From assembly GCA_001770415.1 (NCBI GenBank), contig MEQX01000093.1, positions 40,507 through 104,506 of the forward strand: DNA of 64,000 nt, given 5' to 3'. A model generated the notes under the pieces. That model had not been told where the DNA came from, searched no databases, and saw only the letters and a program-made list of their open reading frames with translations. Source of the DNA: Betaproteobacteria bacterium RIFCSPLOWO2_02_FULL_63_19. Lineage in GTDB: Bacteria; Pseudomonadota; Gammaproteobacteria; Burkholderiales; SG8-39. A program made the position numbers and the translations under genes. Below, one piece after another: positions 55,863 to 64,000 of the stretch (positions are counted from its first letter, which is position 1; every line of letters starts with the position of its first letter).

Positions 55863-58679
55863 TCAGGCCGGCGCGAGAATCTGACCGCCTCCATAGCTCA
55901 CTCGTACCGGCATCGCGCCACCGGCCGTGACCTTCACGGCACAGTACTTGAATTCGGGAATCTTGCCGAACGGATCGAGCACCGGATTGGTGAGCTTGTT
56001 GGCCGATGCTTCGTAATAGCAGAACGGTATGAACAGCGCGCCCACCGGCGTGCCTTCGTCTGCGCGCGCATATAACGAGATTCGGCCTCGCCGCGATTCG
56101 ACGGTCACGATCGAACCCGGCTTCACGCCCAGCCTGGCCAAGTCCAGCGGGTGCAACGAGGCAACCGGCTCGGGCTCCAGCGCGTCCAGTACAGCGGCGC
56201 GGCGGGTCATCGCCCCGGTATGCCAGTGCTCCAACTGGCGACCTGTTATCAGCACCATAGGGTATTGCGCATCGGGTTGTTCCGCAGCTCTGATCAGGTC
56301 CGCAGGAACCAGTTTCGCGCGGCCGCTGGGCGTCGGGAAACGCTCGCTGAACATGACGGGCTGGCCGGGATCGCCTTCCTGCTCACATGGGTAGGTCACC
56401 GCCGAATCGCGCTCCAAGCGCTCCCAGGTGATACCCGCGATCGAATCCATACACAGCCGCATTTCGTTGAACACGTCGCGTGGATGCGTGTAGGTCCACG
56501 GCAGTCCGAGACGCCTGGCCATCTCGACGATGATCCATAGATCCGGCTTCGCCTCGCCCGGCGCATCCACCGCTTTCCTTCCCAGCTGCACAATGCGGTC
56601 GGTATTGGTGACCGTACCGACCTTTTCCGGCCAGGCGGTCGCGGGCAGCACCACGTCCGCGAGATACGCCGTCTCGGTGAGGAAAATGTCCTGCACCACC
56701 AGATGATCAAGCGCGGCCAATCCCGCACGCGCATGATTGGAGTCAGGGTCCGACAGTGCAGGGTTTTCTCCCATGATGTACATGCCGCGGATCTCGCCCG
56801 CGCATGCAGCGTTGACGATCTCGACGACGGTAAGTCCAGGCCTGGGATCAAGGGCCGAACCCCAGAACTGCTCGAACCGGTGCTTTGCCTCGGGCGCGGC
56901 CACCCGCTGATAATCCGGATAAAACATCGGTATGAGGCCCGCGTCGGAAGCACCCTGCACATTGTTCTGACCCCGCAGCGGATGCAGGCCCGTCCCCGGC
57001 CGGCCGATCTGGCCGGTAACCATTGCGAGCGCGATCAGGCAACGCGCATTATCGGTGCCGTGGACGTGCTGCGAAATGCCCATGCCCCAGAAAATCATTG
57101 AACTACGTGACGTCGCGTACAGGCGTGCCACTTCCCGAATGGTCTGCGCGGGGACACCGCAGACCGGCGCCATGCGCTCGGGCGAAAAATTCAAAACATT
57201 GTCGCGCAACGCCTCGTAACCCGATGTTCGGTCACGTATGAACGCCGCGGCGACCAGTCCTTCATCCACGATAACGTGCAGCATGGCGTTGAGCAGCGCG
57301 ACGTCGGTATCGGGCTTGAACTGCAGCACGTGAGTCGCATGGCGTGCGAGCTCCGTTTCACGCGGGTCGGCCAGAATCAGCTTGGTGCCGTTCTTCACCG
57401 CATTCTTGATCCAGGTCGCCGCAACCGGGTGATTCGCCGCCGGGTTTGCGCCGATGACCAAAACAACCTCGGCCTTGGCGACATCGCGAACTTGGTTAGA
57501 TACCGCGCCCGAATTCACCCCCTCCATCAGCGCGGCAACGCTCGATGCGTGGCACAGGCGGGTGCAGTGATCGACATTGTTCGTGCCAAAGCCGGTGCGT
57601 ACCAGCTTCTGGAACAGGTATGCCTCCTCGTTGCTTCCCTTGGCCGAGCCGAATCCTGCAAGCGCCTCCTTGCCGCCGGGCTGATCAAGGATCCTCTTGA
57701 GGCCGCCGGCGGCAACATCGAGCGCCTCCTCCCAATCCACATCGCGAAACACATCGCTCCAGTTGTTCGGGTCCATCGCGAAGTCGGCCGACTTCTTAAC
57801 TCCGGGCTTCCTGATCAGCGGCCGCGTCAGACGCTGCGGATGATGAGCGTAGTCAAAACCGTAACGCCCTTTCACGCACAGACGCCCTTCATTGGAAGGA
57901 CCGTCCCGGCCCTGTATCAGGACGATCCTGTCGTTCTTGACGTGGTAGGTGAACTGGCAGCCCACGCCGCAGAACGGGCAGACTGAATCGACCTTGCGGT
58001 CCACTTCGACCAGCCCCGCGCCGCGCGCGGGCATCAGCGCGCCGGTGGGACAGACCTGAACGCACTCCCCGCAGGCGACGCAGGTCGAGACGCCCATCGG
58101 ATCGTCGAAATCGAACACGATCTTCGAGTGTTCGCCGCGGAAAGCCAGTCCGATCACATCATTGACCTGCTCCTCGCGGCAGGCGCGCAGGCAACGCGTA
58201 CATTGAATGCAGGCGTCCAGATTGACCGCCATCGCGGGGTGCGACAAGTCGGTTTTCGGTTGCGCCCGCGCAGCGAACCGCGGCCGGCCTACGCCCAGTT
58301 TTCGCGCCCACTGATCGAGTTCCGAGTCGCGCGTATATCGCGCTTCCGGCATATCCGAGAGCAGCAGTTCGAGCACCATTTTCTGCGAGGCCAGTGCGCG
58401 CTCGGAGTCGGTCACCACTTCGATACCGTCGCTCGGTGTACGGCAGCAGGATGGTGCAAGCACTCGCTCGCCTTTGATCTCGACGACGCAGGCACGGCAA
58501 TTACCGTCGGGCCGCAGCCCCTGCTTGTAACATAGGTGCGCAATTTCCACACCATTGCGTTGCGCCGTCTGAAGAATGGTTTCGTCAGCGCGACCGACTA
58601 CGCTCCGGCCGTTCAACTTGAATTCAACCGTCCGCGCATTCCCCTCGCGCGCCCGGTCCTGTTGGATGACTGCCGTCAT
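55863..58679 (-). CDS. NAD-type formate dehydrogenase, molybdo-catalytic alpha subunit
   Basis: A 938-aa cytoplasmic catalytic subunit that oxidises formate to CO2. Order of domains: [2Fe-2S] ferredoxin-like (about 15-95, CYKQGLRPDGNCRAC), NuoG-type His/Cys segment and two [4Fe-4S] clusters (CIQCTRCLRAC and CVACGECVQVCPTGAL). The molybdopterin domain follows (fourth cluster CPFCGVGCQFTY), then the C-terminal dinucleotide-binding domain. The active site DHCTRLCHASSV has Cys, not selenocysteine. The size matches fdh1A of Methylorubrum-like enzymes. Its partner lies 9 bp upstream on the same strand. No fdhD chaperone gene is in the window. Confidence 0.94.
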   Translation of the reverse strand: MTAVIQQDRAREGNARTVEFKLNGRSVVGRADETILQTAQRNGVEIAHLCYKQGLRPDGNCRACVVEIKGERVLAPSCCRTPSDGIEVVTDSERALASQKMVLELLLSDMPEARYTRDSELDQWARKLGVGRPRFAARAQPKTDLSHPAMAVNLDACIQCTRCLRACREEQVNDVIGLAFRGEHSKIVFDFDDPMGVSTCVACGECVQVCPTGALMPARGAGLVEVDRKVDSVCPFCGVGCQFTYHVKNDRIVLIQGRDGPSNEGRLCVKGRYGFDYAHHPQRLTRPLIRKPGVKKSADFAMDPNNWSDVFRDVDWEEALDVAAGGLKRILDQPGGKEALAGFGSAKGSNEEAYLFQKLVRTGFGTNNVDHCTRLCHASSVAALMEGVNSGAVSNQVRDVAKAEVVLVIGANPAANHPVAATWIKNAVKNGTKLILADPRETELARHATHVLQFKPDTDVALLNAMLHVIVDEGLVAAAFIRDRTSGYEALRDNVLNFSPERMAPVCGVPAQTIREVARLYATSRSSMIFWGMGISQHVHGTDNARCLIALAMVTGQIGRPGTGLHPLRGQNNVQGASDAGLIPMFYPDYQRVAAPEAKHRFEQFWGSALDPRPGLTVVEIVNAACAGEIRGMYIMGENPALSDPDSNHARAGLAALDHLVVQDIFLTETAYLADVVLPATAWPEKVGTVTNTDRIVQLGRKAVDAPGEAKPDLWIIVEMARRLGLPWTYTHPRDVFNEMRLCMDSIAGITWERLERDSAVTYPCEQEGDPGQPVMFSERFPTPSGRAKLVPADLIRAAEQPDAQYPMVLITGRQLEHWHTGAMTRRAAVLDALEPEPVASLHPLDLARLGVKPGSIVTVESRRGRISLYARADEGTPVGALFIPFCYYEASANKLTNPVLDPFGKIPEFKYCAVKVTAGGAMPVRVSYGGGQILAPA

Positions 58680-58688
58680 GTGTTCACC

Positions 58689-60383
58689 TTAGCGGATTTC
58701 GTGCGGAAAATACTTGATGACCGAGAGAACCGGATTCGGCGCCGCCTGGCCAAGTCCGCAGATCGAGGCATCCATCATCGCCCGCGACAGTTCGGTGAGC
58801 AGCGGTTCGTCCCATTTCGGCTGGTCGAGCAGCATCAACGTCTTGGCCGTTCCGACCCGACAGGGCGTGCACTGACCGCAGGACTCGTCGGCAAAAAACC
58901 GCGTCATGTTCGTCGCGGCCGCACGCGCGCGGTCCTTGTCCGACAGAACCATTAGCGCGGCCGACCCGATGAAACAACCGTGCGGGTTGAGCGTGTCGAA
59001 GTCCAACGGGATATCACCCATGGACGCGGGCAGAATCCCCCCTGACGCCCCGCCGGGCAAGTAGCCGTAGAACGTATGGCCGCTCGGCATGCCGCCACAG
59101 TATTCGTCGATCAGTTCGCGCGCGGTGATGCCGGCCGGCGCAAGGTGTACCCCCGGCTTGTTCACGCGCCCGCTCACGGAAAATGACCGCAGGCCCTTGC
59201 GCCCGTGGCGACCGTGGCCGGCGAACCACGCGGCGCCGCGCTCGACGATCTCCCTCACCCAGTACACGGTCTCCATATTGTGCTCGAGCGTGGGATAGCC
59301 GAACAGGCCGACCTGGGCGACATAGGGCGGCCGCAGCCGCGGCATGCCGCGCTTGCCCTCAATCGACTCGATCATCGCCGATTCCTCGCCGCAGACGTAA
59401 GAACCGGCACCGCGCCGCAAATGGATCGGCGGGAGCGCACAGGGAGGATCGCGCTCCAGCGCGGCAAGTTCGCGCGCGAGCAGCGCCCTGCAGCCCGCAT
59501 ATTCGTCGCGCAGGTAGACGTAGATCTCGCCGACGCCGGCACACCACGCCGCGACCAGCATGCCCTCAATGAAGCGGTGCGGATCGCGCTCCAGGTACCA
59601 GCGGTCTTTGAACGTGCCGGGTTCGCCCTCGTCGATATTTACCGCCATCAGCCGCGGAGCGCGTTCCTGCGCGACGATCTTCCACTTGCGTCCGGCCGGG
59701 AATCCCGCACCGCCCAAACCACGCAGTCCGGCGTCGTCCATGATGGCCGTGATCGCCTCGCGCGTCCGCCTGCCTGCAAGGCACTCGGCAATCAGTCGGT
59801 AGCCTTGCCCTTTTCGGTAAGCGGCGTAGTTCCGATACTTGGGCAGCGGGCAGCGCGTTGCTTTGCTCGCAACCGCCTGGCGGATTTTCTCAAGCGTCGC
59901 ATGCCCGACCGGATTCTGGTGCACCACGGCGACCGGAGCGTCCTCGCAGCGACCCACGCAGGGCGCGCGAATCACTCGAACCTCCCGGCCGAGTATGCCC
60001 GGCAGGCGCGCGAGCAAATCCTCCGCGCCGGCCATTTCGCACGACAAGGAATCGCACACCCGCACCGTGAGCGCCGGCGGCGGCGCCTCGCCTTCGGCCA
60101 CGACGTCGAAGTGATGATAGAACGTGGCGACCTCGTACACCTCCGCCTGCGCCATTTTCATTTCCGCGGCGAGCGCGGCCAGACGGGCCGCCGACAGATG
60201 GCCGTACCGGTCCTGGATCCTGTGCAGATGTTCGACCAGCAGATCGCGCCGGCGTGGGGAATCGGCAAGCAGCGCGCGTATCTCCGCGAGCGCCTCCGGA
60301 TCGACCCGACGGCCTTTCGGCCGCGGGTTCACCTTGGCCGAACGGATCGGGATCATGGCCTTGCTGCCGCGCTGAATGCTCAC
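58689..60383 (-). CDS. Formate dehydrogenase beta subunit, fused NuoE-NuoF type
   Basis: A 564-aa diaphorase subunit. The N-terminal part (about 25-165) is NuoE-like with a thioredoxin-type [2Fe-2S] site: CDSLSCEMAGAEDLLAR and APCVGRCEDAP. The rest is NuoF-like: GLRGLGGAGFPAGRKW binds FMN/NADH, GAGSYVCGEESAMIESIEG is the flavin region, and SCGQCTPCRVGT carries the [4Fe-4S] cluster. It passes electrons from the alpha subunit to NAD+. In many betaproteobacteria these are separate genes (fdsG, fdsB); the fusion resembles methylotroph FDH1. GTG 60381-60383 has GAGGG close upstream; ATG 60354-60356 is an alternative start. Confidence 0.93.
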   Translation of the reverse strand: MSIQRGSKAMIPIRSAKVNPRPKGRRVDPEALAEIRALLADSPRRRDLLVEHLHRIQDRYGHLSAARLAALAAEMKMAQAEVYEVATFYHHFDVVAEGEAPPPALTVRVCDSLSCEMAGAEDLLARLPGILGREVRVIRAPCVGRCEDAPVAVVHQNPVGHATLEKIRQAVASKATRCPLPKYRNYAAYRKGQGYRLIAECLAGRRTREAITAIMDDAGLRGLGGAGFPAGRKWKIVAQERAPRLMAVNIDEGEPGTFKDRWYLERDPHRFIEGMLVAAWCAGVGEIYVYLRDEYAGCRALLARELAALERDPPCALPPIHLRRGAGSYVCGEESAMIESIEGKRGMPRLRPPYVAQVGLFGYPTLEHNMETVYWVREIVERGAAWFAGHGRHGRKGLRSFSVSGRVNKPGVHLAPAGITARELIDEYCGGMPSGHTFYGYLPGGASGGILPASMGDIPLDFDTLNPHGCFIGSAALMVLSDKDRARAAATNMTRFFADESCGQCTPCRVGTAKTLMLLDQPKWDEPLLTELSRAMMDASICGLGQAAPNPVLSVIKYFPHEIR

Positions 60384-60823
60384 ACGCCCTCGCTTGTGGA
60401 CGCGGATCGGATGGCCGGACTGTATTAGCGGCGTGATTCGACCGGCTTCACACCGCGTCCGGCCGCGGGTCTGCGCATCAACGCGCGGACCCGCGCCGTT
60501 CCTGACGCCTGATCTGTAGCTTACGCGCGCGAGGCGGCGATTTCCAGAATCAGCGCGGCCGGTATTTCGAATTATTGACTTGCGTCAAGCGGCGCAGGCG
60601 GCCGCAGGGGCAAGTGGGGCATTCGTGGCTGGTAAAACTAATAGGGTCTGTTCGAACTCAGGCCACCGGGAAATCAGGCTTTGGGCGCTTGGACTCGAAT
60701 AAAGCAACGCCCGCGTAGCACGCGGCGACATGGTAGAGCGAATTCGACTCCGATCTTCAATTTGCGCTATGCTCGCCCGGGCGAGCCGCCAGAAGCTCGG
60801 CCAGCACCGGCTAAGGGAACACG
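60384..60823. promoter_or_regulatory. Promoter region of formate dehydrogenase operon
   Basis: About 440 bp without a gene. It contains the palindrome at 60575-60588, about 190 bp before the fdh start. A weak GATTCT -10 lies at the matching distance (60546-60551), which would give a leader of roughly 155 nt. Nothing else stands out on either strand. Confidence 0.5.
60575..60588. promoter_or_regulatory. Crp/Fnr-type operator TTGAC-N4-GTCAA (site 3)
   Basis: Perfect palindrome TTGACTTGCGTCAA upstream of the formate dehydrogenase operon, the same half-sites as sites 1 and 2. Confidence 0.75.
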
Positions 60824-61051
60824 ATGGCCAGAAGTCCCTTGACGTATCATTTCGACTGGGATCCGGTCAAAGCGCAAACCAACGTCCGTGAGCACGAGAT
60901 CACCTCCCGTCTCGCTACCACGGTGTTTCACGATCCGCTGGCGCTGACGGTGTACGATGAGCCGCACAGCGAGTCCGAAGAACGATGGGCCACCATCTAT
61001 AACGCGGGCAACACCGGCGTTGTGCCATTCAGTGTCGCGAATTCCATTTGA
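60824..61051 (+). pseudogene. Truncated BrnT-like toxin gene
   Basis: 75 codons starting with AGGGAA upstream of ATG. The first 53 residues (YHFDWDPVKAQTNVREHEIT, VFHDPLALTVYDEPHSESEE, RWATIY) match the BrnT ribonuclease-toxin family. BrnT continues for about 35 more residues with conserved basic active-site parts; here the frame runs into NAGNTGVVPFSVANSI and stops. No BrnA antitoxin gene follows. The gene is probably disrupted, perhaps by the insertion whose remains follow. Loss of function is inferred. Confidence 0.7.
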
Positions 61052-61184
61052 ACATGGCCCGTTTCATTTGCGACGCCCAGCCTGAAGACCCGGCGTTGAG
61101 GCCAGTGTTTCAGTTTCTAAACCGTGATCCGTTGGCATCGGGCAGCATGGCGGTTGTGGTGGCGCTACAAGTCGCAGACTGGCT

Positions 61185-61376
61185 GTGATCGCGCTTCCAG
61201 CCCAACCCAAGAGCGCGCTCAGCCAGTGGTACCAGAGACGTTTCGCCGGCGCGGGTCTGCGCATGCGCCGCATTGGCATGGTGGCGCTGGCGCGCCGATT
61301 GCTCATTGCGCTGTGGCGTTACCTCACCGACGGCGTGATTCCAGAGGGTGCGCGGCTCATCGCATCTGAGATCTGA
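61185..61376 (+). pseudogene. Transposase C-terminal remnant (IS110-like)
   Basis: 63 codons resembling the C-terminal end of an IS110-family transposase: KSALSQWYQRRFAGAGLRMR, then RIGMVALARRLLIALWRYL and IPEGARL. The catalytic N-terminal part is absent, and no inverted repeats are recognisable. It marks a decayed insertion between the truncated BrnT gene and recQ. The exact family name is from memory of the motif, so moderately sure. Confidence 0.6.
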
Positions 61377-61542
61377 ACACGCAAGACAGTTCAACACAGG
61401 AGGACACCAGCTCGACCGATTCCAGTCGGCGGCCGTGCGCTTCGTCGTACAGGTCGTACACGCATACCAGCCGCTCTCCATAACGGGCGAGCAGTTTTCT
61501 TGTGACGGGCGTGCCGGGTCGCAAGGTCAGACGGGTTTCCAT
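61357..61542 (-). CDS. Small hypothetical protein, possibly frameshifted at its end
   Basis: About 61 residues from ATG 61540-61542: METRLTLRPGTPVTRKLLAR, then VCVYDLYDEAHGRRLESVELV. This resembles a short conserved hypothetical family often found near mobile elements. The last 15 residues (SSCVELSCVFRSQMR) do not look like the family and overlap the transposase remnant, so the 3' end may be lost. Confidence 0.45.
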   Translation of the reverse strand: METRLTLRPGTPVTRKLLARYGERLVCVYDLYDEAHGRRLESVELVSSCVELSCVFRSQMR

Positions 61543-61806
61543 CGAAGTTCTTCCTGCCGCTAACGCGCAAGCCGCCGGATGCGTGCACAAGGCGGCGACG
61601 CAATGTCACGTCCGGGACAGTCGCGGATGCCGCGTCATGCGGCGCTGGTGCACGACGGGCGCACCTGACGGTATCGAACTTTGCATTCCTGTCGGACTCG
61701 CGGTACATTCGTCGCGTGACTTGTCCCTGCGTCCCGCGGTTCCTGTGTGCCATCGCGCGCAACCCCGCGCGGCCCGCACCGGGATGACGAGCGGATCCAA
61801 CGTTTG

Positions 61807-63633
61807 ATGCCTGATCCGCGTCCTGCCACCGCCCCGGGAATCCTCAAGGAGATCTTCGGCTACCCTGCCTTTCGCGGCCGGCAGGCCGAGATCATCGAGG
61901 CCCTCGTATCCGGGCGCGACTGCCTCGCGCTGATGCCCACCGGAGGCGGCAAGTCGCTGTGCTACCAGATCCCGGCCCTGCTTCGCAGCGGCACGGGCGT
62001 CGTCGCCTCGCCGCTGATCTCGCTGATGCAGGACCAGGTAGCGGCGCTGAAGGAACTGGGCCTGCGCGCGGCGTTCCTCAACTCGACACTGTCCTCGCGC
62101 GAAACAGGCGCCATCGAACGCGCGCTCGTCGCCGGGGAGCTGGATCTGCTCTATGTGGCGCCGGAGCGCCTGCTGACGCCGCGCTGCCTGGAGCTGCTGG
62201 GACGGACGCGGATCGCGCTGTTTGCAGTCGACGAGGCGCATTGCGTCTCGCAGTGGGGGCACGACTTCCGGCCGGAGTACATCCAGCTCTCGGTGCTGCA
62301 CGAACGCTTTCCGCAGGTGCCGCGCATCGCACTCACCGCCACCGCGGACCCAGTCACCCGCGAGGAGATCGTCGAGCGGCTCAGGCTTCGCGACGCCGGG
62401 ATCTACGTTTCGAGCTTCGACCGGCCCAATATCCGTTACCAGATCGTCGAGAAAGCCAACGCGCGCGAGCAACTGCTTGATTTCATCCGCGCGGAGCACG
62501 CGCTCGAGGCGGGCATCGTCTACTGCCTGTCGCGCCGCAGGGTCGAGGAGACGGCGGTGTTTCTCAACCAGCAGGGCATCCGCGCGCTCCCCTACCACGC
62601 CGGCATGGATGCGCCGGTGCGCGAGGCCAACCAGTCGCGCTTCCAGCGCGAGGATGGCATCGTCATGGTTGCGACCATTGCCTTCGGCATGGGCATCGAC
62701 AAGCCGGATGTGCGCTTCGTCGCCCATCTGGACCTCCCGAAGAGCATTGAGGGCTACTACCAGGAGACCGGCCGCGCCGGTCGCGACGGACTGCCGGCCG
62801 ACGCATGGATGGCCTACGGCCTGGCCGATGTCGTCCAGCTGCGGCGGATGATCGCCGGGACCGAGGCCGACGAGCAGTTCAAGCGTGTCGGCGCCGCCAA
62901 GCTCGATGCCATGCTGGGCCTGTGCGAAACCGCGGGGTGCCGGCGCGCGCGCCTGCTCGACTATTTCGGCGAGGCCACGGGTTCCCTGCGGCCGTGCGGC
63001 AATTGCGACACCTGCCTCGATCCGCCCGAAGTCTGGGACGGCACGATCGCCGCGCAGAAGCTGCTCTCGGCCGTCTACCGTACCGGCCAGCGCTTCGGCG
63101 CCGGCCACGTGATCGACGTGCTGCTGGGCCGCTCGACCGACAGGGTCAGCCAGTGGCGGCACGCGGGCTTGAGCACCTTCGGCGTCGGCACGGAACTCTC
63201 GGATCAGGAATGGCGCGGCGTGGCGCGGCAGATGGTGGCGTCGGGCCTGCTCGCGGTCGACCATAAGGCCTACGGCGCGCTCAAACTCACCGAGGCGAGC
63301 CGCGCCGTGCTCAAGGGAGAACAGCCAGTCAGCCTGCGCAAGCAGGCGCCCAGGGCGCGACCGGCGAAAAAGAAACGCCTTGCCGCGTTCGACGGCCTGT
63401 CGGCAGCGGAAGCCGGACTCTACGAGCGTCTGCGCGCCTGGCGCGCCGATACGGCGCGAGTCCACGGCGTGCCGGCCTACGTGATTCTCCACGATGCGAC
63501 GCTGCGCGACATCGCGCATCTGCGCCCGGGATCGCTGGAGGCGCTGCACGCCATCTCCGGTGTCGGTGCCCGCAGGATCGAGGCCTACGGCGAGGAGATT
63601 CTTTCGCTGGTGAACGGGGCAACCGGAGTCTAG
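61807..63633 (+). CDS. recQ: ATP-dependent DNA helicase RecQ
   Basis: A 608-aa superfamily 2 3'-5' helicase for recombination and replication-fork repair. Motif I MPTGGGKS is at 43-50, DEAH box in [18 protein letters not shown], motif [11 protein letters not shown]. The zinc-binding domain has Cys in [15 protein letters not shown] and [11 protein letters not shown], then a winged-helix RQC region and a C-terminal HRDC domain (about 530-605). The start ATG 61807 is chosen since the frame upstream overlaps low-quality sequence. GC content is visibly higher than in the polysaccharide region. It stands downstream of the insertion scar and 32 bp before glpD. Confidence 0.95.
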   Translation: MPDPRPATAPGILKEIFGYPAFRGRQAEIIEALVSGRDCLALMPTGGGKSLCYQIPALLRSGTGVVASPLISLMQDQVAALKELGLRAAFLNSTLSSRETGAIERALVAGELDLLYVAPERLLTPRCLELLGRTRIALFAVDEAHCVSQWGHDFRPEYIQLSVLHERFPQVPRIALTATADPVTREEIVERLRLRDAGIYVSSFDRPNIRYQIVEKANAREQLLDFIRAEHALEAGIVYCLSRRRVEETAVFLNQQGIRALPYHAGMDAPVREANQSRFQREDGIVMVATIAFGMGIDKPDVRFVAHLDLPKSIEGYYQETGRAGRDGLPADAWMAYGLADVVQLRRMIAGTEADEQFKRVGAAKLDAMLGLCETAGCRRARLLDYFGEATGSLRPCGNCDTCLDPPEVWDGTIAAQKLLSAVYRTGQRFGAGHVIDVLLGRSTDRVSQWRHAGLSTFGVGTELSDQEWRGVARQMVASGLLAVDHKAYGALKLTEASRAVLKGEQPVSLRKQAPRARPAKKKRLAAFDGLSAAEAGLYERLRAWRADTARVHGVPAYVILHDATLRDIAHLRPGSLEALHAISGVGARRIEAYGEEILSLVNGATGV

Positions 63634-63665
63634 CCGGCAATGCGGTTGCTATAATCCCCCTCCCC

Positions 63666-64000
63666 GTGAAGCCCAACGACTTCTACGACCTGGTCATCAT
63701 CGGCGGCGGCATCAACGGCACGGGCATTGCGCGCGACGCCGCCGGCCGCGGGCTGAAGGTGTTGCTCGCCGAAAGCGACGACCTCGCTTCGGCAACGTCC
63801 TCGGCTTCCACGAAGTTGATCCACGGCGGCCTTCGTTATCTGGAATATTTCGAGTTCCGCCTGGTGTCCGAGGCGCTCGCCGAGCGCGAGGTGCTGCTCG
63901 CGATCGCGCCGCACATCGTCTGGCCGCTTGAATTCGTGCTGCCGCACGAGCGCCACCTGCGTCCGGCATGGATGATTCGCGCGGGCCTCTTCCTCTACGA
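63666..64000 (+). CDS. glpD: Glycerol-3-phosphate dehydrogenase, 3'-truncated by window end
   Basis: The first 111 codons of an FAD-dependent glycerol-3-phosphate dehydrogenase that feeds electrons from glycerol-3-phosphate to quinone at the inner membrane. GTG 63666 begins with KPNDFYDLVIIGGGINGTGI, the FAD-binding GxGxxG. It goes on with ARDAAGRGLKVLLAESDDLA, SATSSASTKLIHGGLRYLEY and FVLPHERHLRPAWMIRAGLF, all typical of GlpD. No stop is reached before the window ends. Confidence 0.93.
   Translation, partial: MKPNDFYDLVIIGGGINGTGIARDAAGRGLKVLLAESDDLASATSSASTKLIHGGLRYLEYFEFRLVSEALAEREVLLAIAPHIVWPLEFVLPHERHLRPAWMIRAGLFLY

Noticed and set aside
59205..60428. 407-codon plus-strand frame opposite the formate dehydrogenase beta gene
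   Set aside because: Antisense shadow; the minus-strand protein has complete NuoE and NuoF motifs.
61606..63549. 647-codon minus-strand frame opposite recQ
   Set aside because: High-GC antisense shadow of recQ; no recognisable motifs.

Overview
The window is a GC-rich (roughly 60%) bacterial chromosome segment. It most resembles a betaproteobacterium (Burkholderiales, Rhodocyclales or Nitrosomonadales type). The grounds are the tripartite tricarboxylate transporter, sigma-54 driven type IV pilins, a NAD-type formate dehydrogenase next to formate-tetrahydrofolate ligase, and a colanic-acid-like exopolysaccharide locus. The assignment is inferred from gene content; there is no rRNA or other marker. 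I saw no rRNA, tRNA or CRISPR array.

Layout. (1) 1-4.0 kb: the end of moaC, then a MacA/MacB-like export system split into adaptor, ATPase and permease; the adaptor carries an unusual C-terminal helical insertion. (2) 4.0-24.9 kb: a surface polysaccharide cluster, almost all on the minus strand. It has a flippase, an initiating sugar-phosphate transferase, two GT4 and one GT2 glycosyltransferases, an epimerase, two FkbM methyltransferases on the opposite strand, and a tightly overlapping block around a CMP-sugar synthetase. (3) 25.3-31.4 kb: a polytopic membrane protein, two nearly identical tandem type IV pilins, each with its own terminator, sigma-54 promoter and conserved upstream block, and a divergent TPR/GT41 (O-GlcNAc-transferase-like) gene. 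(4) 31.7-44.8 kb: an eight-gene signalling operon on the minus strand: CHASE2-Ser/Thr kinase, PP2C phosphatase, double-FHA protein, CHASE2-adenylate cyclase, cyclic-nucleotide phosphodiesterase, cNMP-binding/rhodanese protein, GAF-GspE/PilB-type ATPase and GAF-HD-GYP protein. (5) 45.2-60.4 kb: a C1/oxalate island: formyltransferase, formyl-CoA transferase, oxalyl-CoA decarboxylase, a Crp/Fnr regulator, a TctCBA transporter, formate-THF ligase and a two-gene formate dehydrogenase. (6) 60.8-64 kb: a degenerate BrnT-like gene and a transposase remnant, then recQ and the start of glpD.

How it works together. In the oxalate island, imported oxalate would be activated by Frc and decarboxylated by Oxc to formyl-CoA. 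Formyl groups would then go to formate, to NADH through formate dehydrogenase, or to tetrahydrofolate through FtfL and possibly the extra formyltransferase. Three palindromes of the form TTGAC-N4-GTCAA lie upstream of the oxc/regulator pair, ftfL and fdhBA, and suggest one regulon under the local Crp/Fnr protein. At ftfL the site is centred exactly 41.5 bp before a predicted start site. The signalling operon carries writer, eraser and reader genes for both Ser/Thr phosphorylation and cAMP, plus a pilus/secretion-type motor ATPase and a c-di-GMP-phosphodiesterase-type protein. It is the strongest candidate here for an undescribed system. A pair of small paralogous helical proteins (4023-4361 and 31718-32035) flanks the polysaccharide-pilin section and ends beside this operon.
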